Positions 8,114-16,086 of a stretch of DNA of 64,000 nucleotides are shown one piece after another. The position numbers and the translations under genes were made by a program. The notes under the pieces were generated by a model, which saw nothing but the letters and a program-made list of their open reading frames with translations, searched no databases and had not been told where the DNA came from. The stretch is from JAXGQE01 sp040766585 (lineage in GTDB: Bacteria; Bacillota; SLNR01): the NCBI GenBank assembly GCA_040766585.1, contig JAXGQE010000001.1:62001-126000 (forward strand), in the 5' to 3' direction. Positions within the stretch are counted from its first letter, which is position 1. The number at the start of each line of letters is the position of its first letter.

Positions 8114-9275
8114 TTAGGCCTTTTGATCCAGAATGGCGGTCTGGAAAAGCGCATCTTTGTAGATGCAGCGGATTCCTTGAAGCGGATGATCCAAGACGGT
8201 CACTTTGGCCTTCGGCATGGCTTGAACGGGTTTATGGTGCTGCATTAACTGATAATACAGACCGGTACGAAAAAGCGCCCTGGATGATGAGAGTACGGGT
8301 ATGTTTGATACAAAGCACCGTAGTGAGATCACAAGAAGAATCCACCGGGCGAAAAGCCGGGAGCGAGTCTTGCGGAACCACCGCAAATCGAAGGTTAAAA
8401 TGGCGGATCATTTCCGTAAGAAGGCATTGGCTTGTTCCAGGGAAGTAATGCCACTGAGTTCAAACATCACCGGCAATCGATCTTTAGGTGTTCCAGAGCG
8501 TTCGATACGGCCCTTGGCTTGAGGAGCGGGCTTTGATCATCTGAATGGCAAGCTCTTGCATGGCCCGTCCGAATTGGGTCAAAGGCTCAGTGACTCCTTG
8601 AAGCTGATCTTCTAGCGAGACAGCCGTATCCTTCGGAGAAAAGAAGATGGTGTGGCGGTCACAGTACAATTAATGGACGGCCATATTCTGAGAAGCTGAT
8701 CACCTGAAAGTAGCCATGCAGACACTCATTTTCCGAAAAATGCAGCCCTAAGATGGCCCCAGTGGCATCATCAATTGCCCCACAATGTGATGGGCTTTTC
8801 ATTGGGAATCCAGGCAAAAGGGGAAGCATCCATTTGAACCAGAATGCCTGCCTGGCTCTGTCTTTTACGACGATGGTGTGCCTTTTTCTGGCGATGAATT
8901 TTGGGGCTTTTAATCCCCGCCTGAGTCAGCGTGCGGTAAACGAGGGATAACTAATACGGATCCCTTCCATCTCCGCTAAAAGCCGTGGAAATGAGCAAAA
9001 TTGGCCGATGGATACTTAGTCTGTTTGAGAGAGACTATGCGTGTGCAAAGCGGATCAGAAACAGCGTGTGGCGGGTGCTCGACCTCGATTTTTTATGGAT
9101 GAGAAACGACGAACCGTAGTTCAAAAAAAAAAAAAAAAAAAAAAAAAAAACCCTCCTTTTAAACGGAGCACTTGTCGTTCACTGAGGCCCAACATCTCAG
9201 CCGCTGTTTTGATGGTAATTACTTTATCAATCGTTTGGTTAATGACCCGAAGTTTTCTGATTCTCGTAGAGTCAT
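8114..9275 (-). pseudogene. ISNCY-family transposase, multiply frameshifted
   Basis: Piecing frames together from ATG at 9275 gives a helix-turn-helix start (KTAAEMLGLSERQVLRLK). An integrase core follows, with ILVQMDASPFAWI (first catalytic Asp), IDDATGAILGLHFSENE (second Asp) and TQFGRAMQELAIQMIKARS, preceding the degraded KGR-E region. The C-terminal part ends at 8114 (AILDQKA). At least five frame breaks or stops are visible, including one within the first ten codons and a 28-base T run (coding strand) after RLKGG. It is therefore inactive. The DDE order and these blocks match transposases of ISNCY elements. Confidence 0.85.
9123..9150. repeat. 28-bp poly(A) homopolymer inside the transposase pseudogene
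   Basis: Twenty-eight consecutive A on the plus strand interrupt the transposase frame just after the helix-turn-helix. No other homopolymer in the window approaches this length. It may be slippage growth in non-functional DNA or an assembly artefact. Confidence 0.9.
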
Positions 9276-9350
9276 GTTGAATATCTCCCTTCTCATAGGT
9301 GACATTTTATCAGAATAAATTCAACATGACATTATCACAGAATAACTACA

Positions 9351-9369
9351 CTTTCATCATCTCGGTCCT
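9351..9369. repeat. Right copy of 19-bp direct repeat flanking the IS
   Basis: Identical to 7680-7698. The last base is also the first T of the -35 element of the promoter for the downstream MFS gene. Confidence 0.8.
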
Positions 9370-9397
9370 TGCAATCTCGGTGAAAAAGTATTAGAAT
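9369..9397 (+). promoter_or_regulatory. Promoter of the MFS transporter gene
   Basis: TTGCAA (9369-9374) and TAGAAT (9392-9397) are separated by exactly 17 bp. The start site is expected near 9404. This leaves a leader of about 210 nt before the ATG at 9617. Confidence 0.65.
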
Positions 9398-9403
9398 ATG
9401 TAC

Positions 9404-9616
9404 ATTGCTAAAATTGAACTCCTCTGAAAGGAGGGTCGCTTCTCTGCAAGTCCCGGACACTGCGTATGCATGTGCCCCGGGGTTATTTGGTTTTAGGCCT
9501 AAATAATCGGAAGATTTGAAAAAATCTTCTGGATAGCGAGTTCTTTACCCAGATGGTATAGAGTGCTTTGAAGCACATACATTGTCATTTTTCTAATTTT
9601 TGAGGAGGTTTTTGGT
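9404..9616 (+). promoter_or_regulatory. Long structured 5' leader, possible cis-regulatory RNA
   Basis: The leader can form a closed multi-branch fold. GAACTC (9416-9421) pairs with GAGTTC (9538-9543). Inside are a GC-rich hairpin CCCGG/CCGGG (9452-9456/9477-9481) with inner pairs, GGTTATTT/AAATAATC (9481-9488/9501-9508) and an 8-bp GAAGATTT/AAATCTTC stem with a GAAA tetraloop (9510-9529). A further GTGCTT/AAGCAC hairpin lies before the ribosome site. I could not match it to a riboswitch class that I know. Confidence 0.5.
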
Positions 9617-10939
9617 ATGTCTGTTCCCGCAACACCCGACCATGAATCAAAAAGTCCGGCCCAAAAAATGCTGTCCTACCGGTGGATCATTTTTGGCGTT
9701 TTGTCCTTCGCCTATCTGATCATCATCTTCCATCGGCTGTCCCCCGCTGTTATGTCATCGGATCTCATTGATACCTTTGCCATAGACGGCGCGGCGTTGG
9801 GCCTTTTGGGATCCATGTATTTTTATCCCTACGCCATTATGCAGCTTCCGGCCGGTCTCATGGCTGATTCCATCGGCCCGAGAAAACTGGCTTCCATATC
9901 TTTTGGCATTGCTGGAATCGGAGCCCTTCTGTTTGGTCTGGCACCCAACTTTCAGGTTGCACTGATTGCCAGACTGTTGATCGGCTTGGGACTGTCTTGT
10001 GTGTATGTACCCACTCTGAAGATCTTTTCAATCTGGTTCCGCAAAAACGAATACGCAACCATAGCCGGCATGCTGGTGTCTTTGGGAAATATCGGCGGCT
10101 TGATTGCGGCCACCCCTCTGGCCATTATGATCGTCCGGTTCGGATGGCGAAATTCTGTCACCGGTATCGGTGTGGTTACCGTGCTCCTGGCCATCGGTAT
10201 GTATATCATTGTCCGCAATTCCCCCAAAGACATGGGGCTTCCGGAACTGGATGAAATCGATAACATCCCTCATGATGAACGCGTCCCCTTAAAGCCGGTT
10301 CCCATTTTCCAAGGGATTAAGACCGTAGTCAGCAACCGGTACTTCTGGCCGGTAGCCATCCGTAGTTTTGCTTCCTACGGTGTGCTCATGAGCTTCCAGA
10401 GCCTCTGGGGCGGACCCTACATCATGCAGGTTTTGGGCCAAACCCAGGTCCAAGCCGGCAGCATCCTGATGATGATCTCCCTGGGCAGCATCATCACTCC
10501 GCCCATCGGCGGCTATTTGTCCGATAAGGTGCTGGGATCACGAAAAGGGATTGTTCTTTTTTCCGCATTCCTCAGCACACTGTGCTGGCTTCCCATTGCA
10601 TTAATGCCGGAGCGAATCACTCCCGGCTTGTTGTACGGTCTCCTCTTTTTAATGGGGGCATCCGGTGGTTTGGGTGTTTCCGGGATCGCTATGATCAAGG
10701 AACTCTTCCCCATCAATCTGACCGGAACGGTCAACGGCATCAACAACTTCTTTACCATGGCCGGTGGAGCAGTATATACCGTCGTCATTGGGCTGATCAT
10801 AGAAAGCTACCCCAAAACTGCCGCCGGGACATTCTCTGTCGAAGCGTTTTCAGCCGGTTTCCGCTTCCTGTTCATCAGCATGGTTATTGGTACCATTGCC
10901 ATGATGTTTGCCAAAGAAACCAAAGTAAAAGCCAAGTAA
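9617..10939 (+). CDS. Major facilitator superfamily transporter, substrate unknown
   Basis: A 440-residue, 12-helix MFS permease. The N-terminal half has the loop 2-3 signature as GLMADSIGPRKLA, and the protein begins with a short soluble segment before the first helix (SYRWIIFGVLSFAYLIIIF). A central loop near residues 205-225 (LPELDEIDNIPHDERVP) separates the halves. The ATG follows GAGGAGG. The gene stands alone, with its own promoter, a structured leader and a strong terminator, so the leader RNA is the best clue to regulation. The substrate cannot be read from sequence; organic-anion transporters are the nearest match I recognise. Confidence 0.88.
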   Translation: MSVPATPDHESKSPAQKMLSYRWIIFGVLSFAYLIIIFHRLSPAVMSSDLIDTFAIDGAALGLLGSMYFYPYAIMQLPAGLMADSIGPRKLASISFGIAGIGALLFGLAPNFQVALIARLLIGLGLSCVYVPTLKIFSIWFRKNEYATIAGMLVSLGNIGGLIAATPLAIMIVRFGWRNSVTGIGVVTVLLAIGMYIIVRNSPKDMGLPELDEIDNIPHDERVPLKPVPIFQGIKTVVSNRYFWPVAIRSFASYGVLMSFQSLWGGPYIMQVLGQTQVQAGSILMMISLGSIITPPIGGYLSDKVLGSRKGIVLFSAFLSTLCWLPIALMPERITPGLLYGLLFLMGASGGLGVSGIAMIKELFPINLTGTVNGINNFFTMAGGAVYTVVIGLIIESYPKTAAGTFSVEAFSAGFRFLFISMVIGTIAMMFAKETKVKAK

Positions 10940-10959
10940 CTGGTCAAAAGTCGAACCGC

Positions 10960-10988
10960 AACCGAGGAGTTCACCTCCTCGGTTTTTT
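10960..10988 (+). terminator. Intrinsic terminator of the MFS gene
   Basis: AACCGAGGAG/CTCCTCGGTT, a 10-bp stem with loop TTCAC, followed by a T run. It overlaps the 3' end of the convergent DUF916-like gene. Confidence 0.9.
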
Positions 10989-11903
10989 CATCCGCAGCAA
11001 AGGATCGTTACGAGAACTCCGAAACATCTGGATGGATGCAACAAACAAAATGAATCCTGCTGCTGACAGCAGCGGGAACAAGATGAACGAAACCCTTTCG
11101 CGAGAATGACCCCATGGATTTCCTTCATTGAAGCGGACTGAAGCCTGAAAAATCCCCAACCTCGGCGCATCCGGCCAGGGAATAGATATCGTGCGAGTTT
11201 CCTGAGGCTGTACAATGACCTTGTCCAGAGCCAGTTCCCGCAGCATCCCTTCGTTCTGGTAAATCTCTACATATCCGGTAAGACTCTGGTGGATATCCCC
11301 GTCGTTGTGCACTGACAATTCGATTGTAGGGCTACTCATCCACCAGTTCTTCACATTAAGACAGTCCATCTCCACAGAAAATCGGTTCTCTCCTCCTACA
11401 GAGAAAAAAGTCAGCATCCCGATCCGGTTACCCACCTGGGCTGCTCCGGAGGGATTTGGAACCGATTCAGCAAACACTACGCCCCGGTATGACCCTGCTG
11501 CAGCATCTGCAGGTACTTCCAGGACCACATCAATCTGATGCGTCTGATTGGGTTCCAATTGAAGAATCTGCGGATTCACTGACAGCCATTTGCTGGCATA
11601 CGCCTCCGGTTCTTCAGCCCTCACATAAACCCCGGGGTTGTTTTCACCTTCTCTGGACGCAATATCGCAGGCATAGATATTCAAATGCAAAGTATCGGAC
11701 CCCACATTGCGAATGGTCATCTTCTCCGTATACCTGCCTCCCGGTTCCAGCACAGCTTCCATAGAAAGAGGAGAGAGACTGAATCCCTCTCCCCCGACAG
11801 CTCCGACTCTCTCAAGCCCGCTGCTGACCAACGCAAGCACCACCAAAGTAAGAGCCAGCAGCTTCATCACTTTTCTTTTCGAATCGCTCTGCCAATTCCT
11901 CAT
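10971..11903 (-). CDS. Secreted/anchored DUF916-like (WxL-interacting-type) protein
   Basis: A 310-residue extracytoplasmic protein. A signal segment (about residues 13-36, LLALTLVVLALVSSGLERVGA) is followed by an immunoglobulin-like domain with EPGGRYTEKMTIRNVG, ASKWLSVNPQ and VPADAAAGSYRGVVF, the pattern of DUF916/COG1470 proteins. A second beta-rich domain and a C-terminal membrane helix (about 275-295) with a basic tail (KKPRR) follow. The ATG lies one base after the upstream gene's stop, indicating translational coupling. In WxL systems such proteins bind peptidoglycan and WxL partners; that role here is inferred. Confidence 0.75.
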   Translation of the reverse strand: MRNWQSDSKRKVMKLLALTLVVLALVSSGLERVGAVGGEGFSLSPLSMEAVLEPGGRYTEKMTIRNVGSDTLHLNIYACDIASREGENNPGVYVRAEEPEAYASKWLSVNPQILQLEPNQTHQIDVVLEVPADAAAGSYRGVVFAESVPNPSGAAQVGNRIGMLTFFSVGGENRFSVEMDCLNVKNWWMSSPTIELSVHNDGDIHQSLTGYVEIYQNEGMLRELALDKVIVQPQETRTISIPWPDAPRLGIFQASVRFNEGNPWGHSRERVSFILFPLLSAAGFILFVASIQMFRSSRNDPLLRMKKPRR

Positions 11904-11904
11904 A

Positions 11905-12507
11905 TCAGTAAGCCGCAGTGGTGGTCACCGTGACCGTACTCTGATAATCCCGGGCTAGATCGGCATAAGTGATTTTCGTTTTGAGGCCGATATTGATTGT
12001 TGTCCCATTACTATCACCAGTCGCAGCTGCATCTTCTACAACATATGAATTCAAAGGAGTACCATCAACATCATATAGAAAATTGGAGTAATTCTCCTGC
12101 CCGATAACGATCTGAGGGTCTGTATCACTTCCCAAACCCACCGCTGCACGCTTTTGGAACTGTTCCGCCGGAAGCTGGATGTTCTCTTCGCCAGCTGCAG
12201 AAGAAGTCATGGGATCAGCCTGTACCTGCATAGACCACTGCCCATTGCTTCGAACATTCATCTTAATCGCCTCATTGACAATGCGCTCTTCCCCTACAAA
12301 CGACCCGAAAGAAACGGTTCCGGAAACAGCGGATGCTTCTCCTGATGGAGAAGACTCACTGAAATCATTAGTGGCTACTGTCACCACCAGTGTTTCCGGA
12401 CTGCTGGCTGTACTGACCACAGTGGAAGCACCGATGGTGCCTGATCCTGTAAGAATCAGTACCAGACTGCAGATCAGAGTAATCCCGGCAGTTAATCTTC
12501 TTTTCAT
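11905..12507 (-). CDS. Secreted WxL-like surface protein
   Basis: A 200-residue protein with a clear signal peptide (MKRRLTAG, then a hydrophobic stretch to about residue 28) and a beta-rich Ser/Thr-rich mature part. The C-terminus (ITYADLARDYQSTVTVT) resembles the end of WxL-type and related surface-protein domains, but the Trp-x-Leu motif itself is not evident. The ATG at 12507 follows AGGAGG; the frame extends upstream without a better start. It is coupled to the DUF916-like gene and likely forms a surface complex with it. Confidence 0.65.
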   Translation of the reverse strand: MKRRLTAGITLICSLVLILTGSGTIGASTVVSTASSPETLVVTVATNDFSESSPSGEASAVSGTVSFGSFVGEERIVNEAIKMNVRSNGQWSMQVQADPMTSSAAGEENIQLPAEQFQKRAAVGLGSDTDPQIVIGQENYSNFLYDVDGTPLNSYVVEDAAATGDSNGTTINIGLKTKITYADLARDYQSTVTVTTTAAY

Positions 12508-12981
12508 ACGATACACCTCCTGGTTTTTTTGCTGCTGCATATAGACTGTGAATACTGATGCGTGTGAGTGTGCATCACCTCCGGCGGTCAGTTCTGAGAA
12601 AGCTCGGATCTTTATGCTCCCCCGGCTAACAAAAAAGCCAAGGAAGAACATTCTTTCCTTAGCAAACATTCCCTGCAAAATTTTGGTCGCATTTTTCTCT
12701 ATTTTGCGACAATTCAGCCATTTTTGAACCAAAAAGGCCAAAATGAGTCATTAGCTCATGCATTTGCGGTCTTGCATCTCGGATGATTCATTATCGAGAA
12801 GAAGTCGTCGCTTCAGTCTTTCATGTTCGTCCGGATCCATTGAACCTGTTTTGGGCACCAATAAAGGGAGCGTCGTTAATTCGAAGCGCTCCCTTTACTG
12901 ACAGGTATCATCGGTTTCCCGATGGTATGTTCACGGTATATTCGCGATGATTCTGCGAAATCCTTCTTTTTGAATGTTTTT
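12508..12981 (-). other. 474-bp leader/intergenic region with several hairpins
   Basis: No gene. On the minus strand, in order toward the WxL-like gene: a 10-bp stem AAAGGGAGCG/CGCTCCCTTT (12863-12896) after ctpA; a stem GTCGCA/TGCGAC (12686-12710) that overlaps a TTGTCGCAA sequence resembling a Spo0A box; and a stem followed by TTTTTT (12631-12660), a terminator-like structure about 125 bases before the start codon that could act as an attenuator. Confidence 0.5.
12863..12896. terminator. Strong hairpin downstream of ctpA
   Basis: AAAGGGAGCG (12863-12872) pairs perfectly with CGCTCCCTTT (12887-12896). There is no long T run on either side, so termination efficiency is uncertain. Confidence 0.5.
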
Positions 12982-14391
12982 TTAATGGAGATTCAGTTCT
13001 TTCAGTAAAGCCACTGCTTTGCGAAGCTGTGCATCCCCTTCAAACGGCATGGAATGAGACAACAGCGCGTAATTCAATCGAGCCAGAGTTTCGGTATCCC
13101 CGATTCCGGTGGCCGGGAGCCCCACAGCTTCCTGGAATCGGACCAAAGCTTTTTGGGTGCCGGCATCAAAGGTCCCTTCGACTGACCCTGTTTCGAATCC
13201 CAGATGCGTCAGTATCTTCTGCATTCTGGCTACAGCGGTGCCTTCGTCCCCCAGCTGCAGGGGATACAGTGCCGGTACAGTCTCTATCCGGGCGTTATCC
13301 CCGGAGATTCGCTGATAGGTAATGGTATTGGGGACGATCCCTTCCCCTTCAATGGGGTATTCATCCGGTGTGAAATAGTTGGCCATGGTGATTTTAACGC
13401 CGCCGATCCCGAAATTGAACACCGACTGCACGGATCCTTTGCCGTAGGTGGGGGTCCCCACCAGAAATCCCGCTCGGCTGTCCTTTACGGCACCGGCCAC
13501 GATTTCAGCAGCACTGGCCGTTCCGCCGTTCACTAGCACCGCCAAAGGCCAGGGCAGTCCTCTGCCTGTCGAATAGTAGGTTTCCTTATATCCGGTCCGA
13601 TCCACCACATGGACAACCGGACCTTCCGGAACCAGCATCTTGGCCACCTCAATGCCCTGGTCCAGCAGCCCGCCCGGATTGTCTCTCAGATCCAATACAA
13701 GGCCCTTGATTCCCTTGTAGTACATGGAATTCAATGCATCTGCCAGATTGGAGGCAGTGTGCTCGTTGAACATGGAGATGTAGATATACCCAAACTGGTC
13801 ATCGATCATGCTGGATTCCACGGTATTAACCCGGATTACTTCCCGGGTAATGGTATAGGAATACTCTTGGCCGTCTTCCCGCAGCACATCCACCTGCACC
13901 CGGCTGCCGGCATCCCCTTTCAACCGATCCCCCACATTGTCCAGACCGGATCCAACGGCATTTTCCCCATCCACCCGGATGATTTTATCTCCCGCTCGGA
14001 TCCCTGCTTCTTTGGCCGAACTGGGTTCAGTCAGCCGGACAACCCGGGTGTATTCCCCTTCCTGGGCAATGACGACGCCAATCCCTCCGAATGTACCAAC
14101 AATGTCCGTGAGAAAACGGTCATACTCGTCCTCATCCATATATTGGGAGTACGGATCGTTCAGCGTACGCAGCAAGTTCTGCATTACCGTTTCGGTCCAG
14201 CCATTTCCCCGGTTGGGATCCGATTCATTCCATTCACGCAGCCAATCAACGCCGCGGTCAATGAATTCGTAGAACAGGATCCCCCGATCCGGTATCTGCG
14301 GATCGGTAAAAACTGAAAAACCCTGGACAGCCGCGCAGGCAACAGCCGCAATCAGTATGCATGATATTAAAGCTGTCTTGGCCCGGTTCAT
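12982..14391 (-). CDS. ctpA: S41 carboxy-terminal processing protease with PDZ and peptidoglycan-binding domains
   Basis: A 469-residue secreted or membrane-anchored serine protease. An N-terminal hydrophobic segment (8-28) precedes a PDZ domain (about 98-180) and the S41 catalytic domain, with Ser293 in NGGTASAAEI and Lys318 in TYGKGS as the expected Ser-Lys dyad. A C-terminal PG_binding_1 domain (about 385-445, LQLGDEGTAVARMQ) should place it at the cell wall. CtpA/CtpB-type proteases cleave signalling and envelope proteins, and CtpB acts in sporulation. The ATG at 14391 follows GGTGGCGAGG. It is divergent from the Lnt-like gene. Confidence 0.93.
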   Translation of the reverse strand: MNRAKTALISCILIAAVACAAVQGFSVFTDPQIPDRGILFYEFIDRGVDWLREWNESDPNRGNGWTETVMQNLLRTLNDPYSQYMDEDEYDRFLTDIVGTFGGIGVVIAQEGEYTRVVRLTEPSSAKEAGIRAGDKIIRVDGENAVGSGLDNVGDRLKGDAGSRVQVDVLREDGQEYSYTITREVIRVNTVESSMIDDQFGYIYISMFNEHTASNLADALNSMYYKGIKGLVLDLRDNPGGLLDQGIEVAKMLVPEGPVVHVVDRTGYKETYYSTGRGLPWPLAVLVNGGTASAAEIVAGAVKDSRAGFLVGTPTYGKGSVQSVFNFGIGGVKITMANYFTPDEYPIEGEGIVPNTITYQRISGDNARIETVPALYPLQLGDEGTAVARMQKILTHLGFETGSVEGTFDAGTQKALVRFQEAVGLPATGIGDTETLARLNYALLSHSMPFEGDAQLRKAVALLKELNLH

Positions 14392-14542
14392 GCCCTCGCC
14401 ACCTTCGCTTTCCGACGTGGATATATCTTCGACAATACACGGCCATATCCTCCAAATTGTCAGACAATTGAATAAGCCTCATCAGAAGGATTTACCCCAC
14501 TCCTCCAGAATAGTGAAGATGCAGAAGGAGGACTTCACCGTC

Positions 14543-16051
14543 ATGATTGATCTATTCAAACCAAACTTTCGTGCACTGATCCGACAATTGGGCCGTCCCA
14601 GCACATATCTGTATCTTCTGTCAGGAATCTTCTGGGTAGCCGGACTGTATTACCCCGGTGCGGGAATCCTGTTTTACCTGTTTTTGATGTATCCCTCTGT
14701 CCGCCTGGTTCAAAAGCAGCTGCAGTCTGAAGACCTTTTCTTTTTATTGCTTCCATATTTTTTAACCATTGGGGCGGGGGTATGGCATTCGGTGATCCCC
14801 TACAACCTGGGCATCCCTCTTTCCATCCTTCTTTGCGACCTGATTCGCAAACTGTTCTACCGGTTTCTTGCCCCCGACAGCGCAGCCGACAGCCTTCAGT
14901 TTCTGCTTCTTTCGGGATTTTTGACTTTGCTGGATGCTGTGTTTCAGAAAATTCCGGGTTTGTCCTCCATGGAAATGATCCCGGTCCTGTCGCCGATCTA
15001 CCATCACACTCCACTGCTGGCTCCGGCCGCATTTTTAGGGCGGCATATCACATTCTTTCTCATCCTCTCCGCCGTCACAGCCTGAGGGCTCCTTGTAGTA
15101 TCCAGCTTTCCCACTGCACTGAAGATCCCCGCCTCTGAGAGAAAAAGAATTCTGGCGGCTGCGGTACTTTGTTCCATCCTGATAGCCGGATCCAACACCG
15201 CCGCCTTGACTGATACGGATCCCGAGGCGCCGCGAATATCCGTAACCGCTGTCCAGGCCAGTCTGGGCACCCGAATAATCCCGGACGGCCTGCAGGGAGA
15301 AGCCTTGATGCAGTACCGCTATGATCGCTATGTGGAGACTGCCGGGAATCCCGACACCGATATCGTCCTTTTCCCTGAGATTATGGTGGGCATCTATGAC
15401 AAGGCGGGTATCGCCGACACCGCCTACCGGGAACGCTGGATCAACCAGGCCAGGGAATGGAACTGCATCCTGATTCCCACTGTGCTGGAAGGAGACAGCC
15501 GCACCCAGTCTGTCCAGGATCGGCGCATCACCACGCTGGTGGTTGATCCCACCGGCATATTGGGCCGCAGCAGCAAACGTAACCTGGTTCCTTTTTCGGA
15601 AAGCAGAAGGTACCGTCCCGGAACCGATTACATGCCCATCTCAACCCCTTTGGGGGACATTGGCCTGTCCATCTGCTTCGATGCCAATACAAATACCATC
15701 CAAAAGCTGGCCCGAAACAACGCTCAAATCATCCTGGCTCCATTTAATGATACCGGCTTCAGTCCGGCTTTTTACCGGGTTCACCGCTTCTATACCATCA
15801 TCCAGGCGGTAGAGTTTACCATCCCGGTGGTGGTTGCCAACGAGAGCGGCCTGTCTCAGATCATAGATTCGCGCGGTCGCATCGTTGCTGACATCCCTCT
15901 GGCTTCCGCAGGAGTCGTGTCTGCCCAGGTGCCCTTGTCCCAGTCACCCTCCTTCTATCTCCAGTACGGGAAAATTGCGGAAACCCTCTTTTTGCTTTTC
16001 ATCCTGGCTCTGAAAAAAAGAAGCCCCCTGCCGGGGCTGTCTGATAAATGA
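14543..16051 (+). pseudogene. Apolipoprotein N-acyltransferase-like gene with one in-frame TGA
   Basis: One continuous 503-codon frame is interrupted only by TGA at 15083-15085 (codon 181). The first part (180 residues) is a multi-helix membrane domain from ATG 14543 behind GGAGG. After the TGA, two more hydrophobic stretches lead into a carbon-nitrogen hydrolase domain with Glu279 (LFPEIMVG), Lys345 (SKRNLVPFSES) and Cys378 (LSICFDA), then a final membrane helix. Architecture, length and triad spacing match Lnt (about 500 residues; E. coli E267, K335, C387). No ribosome site precedes the second half. The stop may be a nonsense mutation, a sequencing error (TGG to TGA) or a site of read-through. 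Confidence 0.8.
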
Positions 16052-16074
16052 TGCAGCGGGTAATCCGCTGCATC
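16050..16074. terminator. Hairpin between convergent Lnt-like and NamZ-like genes
   Basis: GATGCAGCGG pairs with CCGCTGCATC (10 bp, loop GTAAT). The plus-strand downstream run GTTGTGTTCTTCTT is T-rich but broken. It probably terminates the Lnt-like transcript. Confidence 0.65.
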
Positions 16075-16086
16075 GTTGTGTTCTTC

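Larger units (their letters stand above)
7699..9350 (-). mobile_element. Decayed insertion sequence, ISNCY/IS1202 type
   Basis: A 1652-bp element between two identical 19-bp direct repeats. Each end carries related inverted motifs: TCTGAGATAATGTCA at the left tip (7707-7721) matches TCTGTGATAATGTCA on the complement of the right tip (9327-9341). A second inner pair (7738-7759 and 9297-9318) shares TTATTCTGA-AAAATGTCACCT. The single transposase on the minus strand is a pseudogene. The transposase type, inverted repeats and long target duplication fit the IS1202 group as I know it. About 360 bp between the left end and the transposase 3' end (7760-8113) hold no clear gene, only a 9-bp inverted repeat (7828-7836/7843-7851). 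Confidence 0.8.

Noticed and set aside
9404..9543. Known riboswitch class in the MFS leader
   Set aside because: I compared it from memory with cyclic di-GMP, ZTP, fluoride, THF, guanidine and molybdenum-cofactor motifs and found no conserved core.
15083..15085. TGA as a selenocysteine codon
   Set aside because: The position lies in a hydrophobic membrane region, is not at a known redox site, and no stem-loop typical of a selenocysteine insertion element was evident just downstream.
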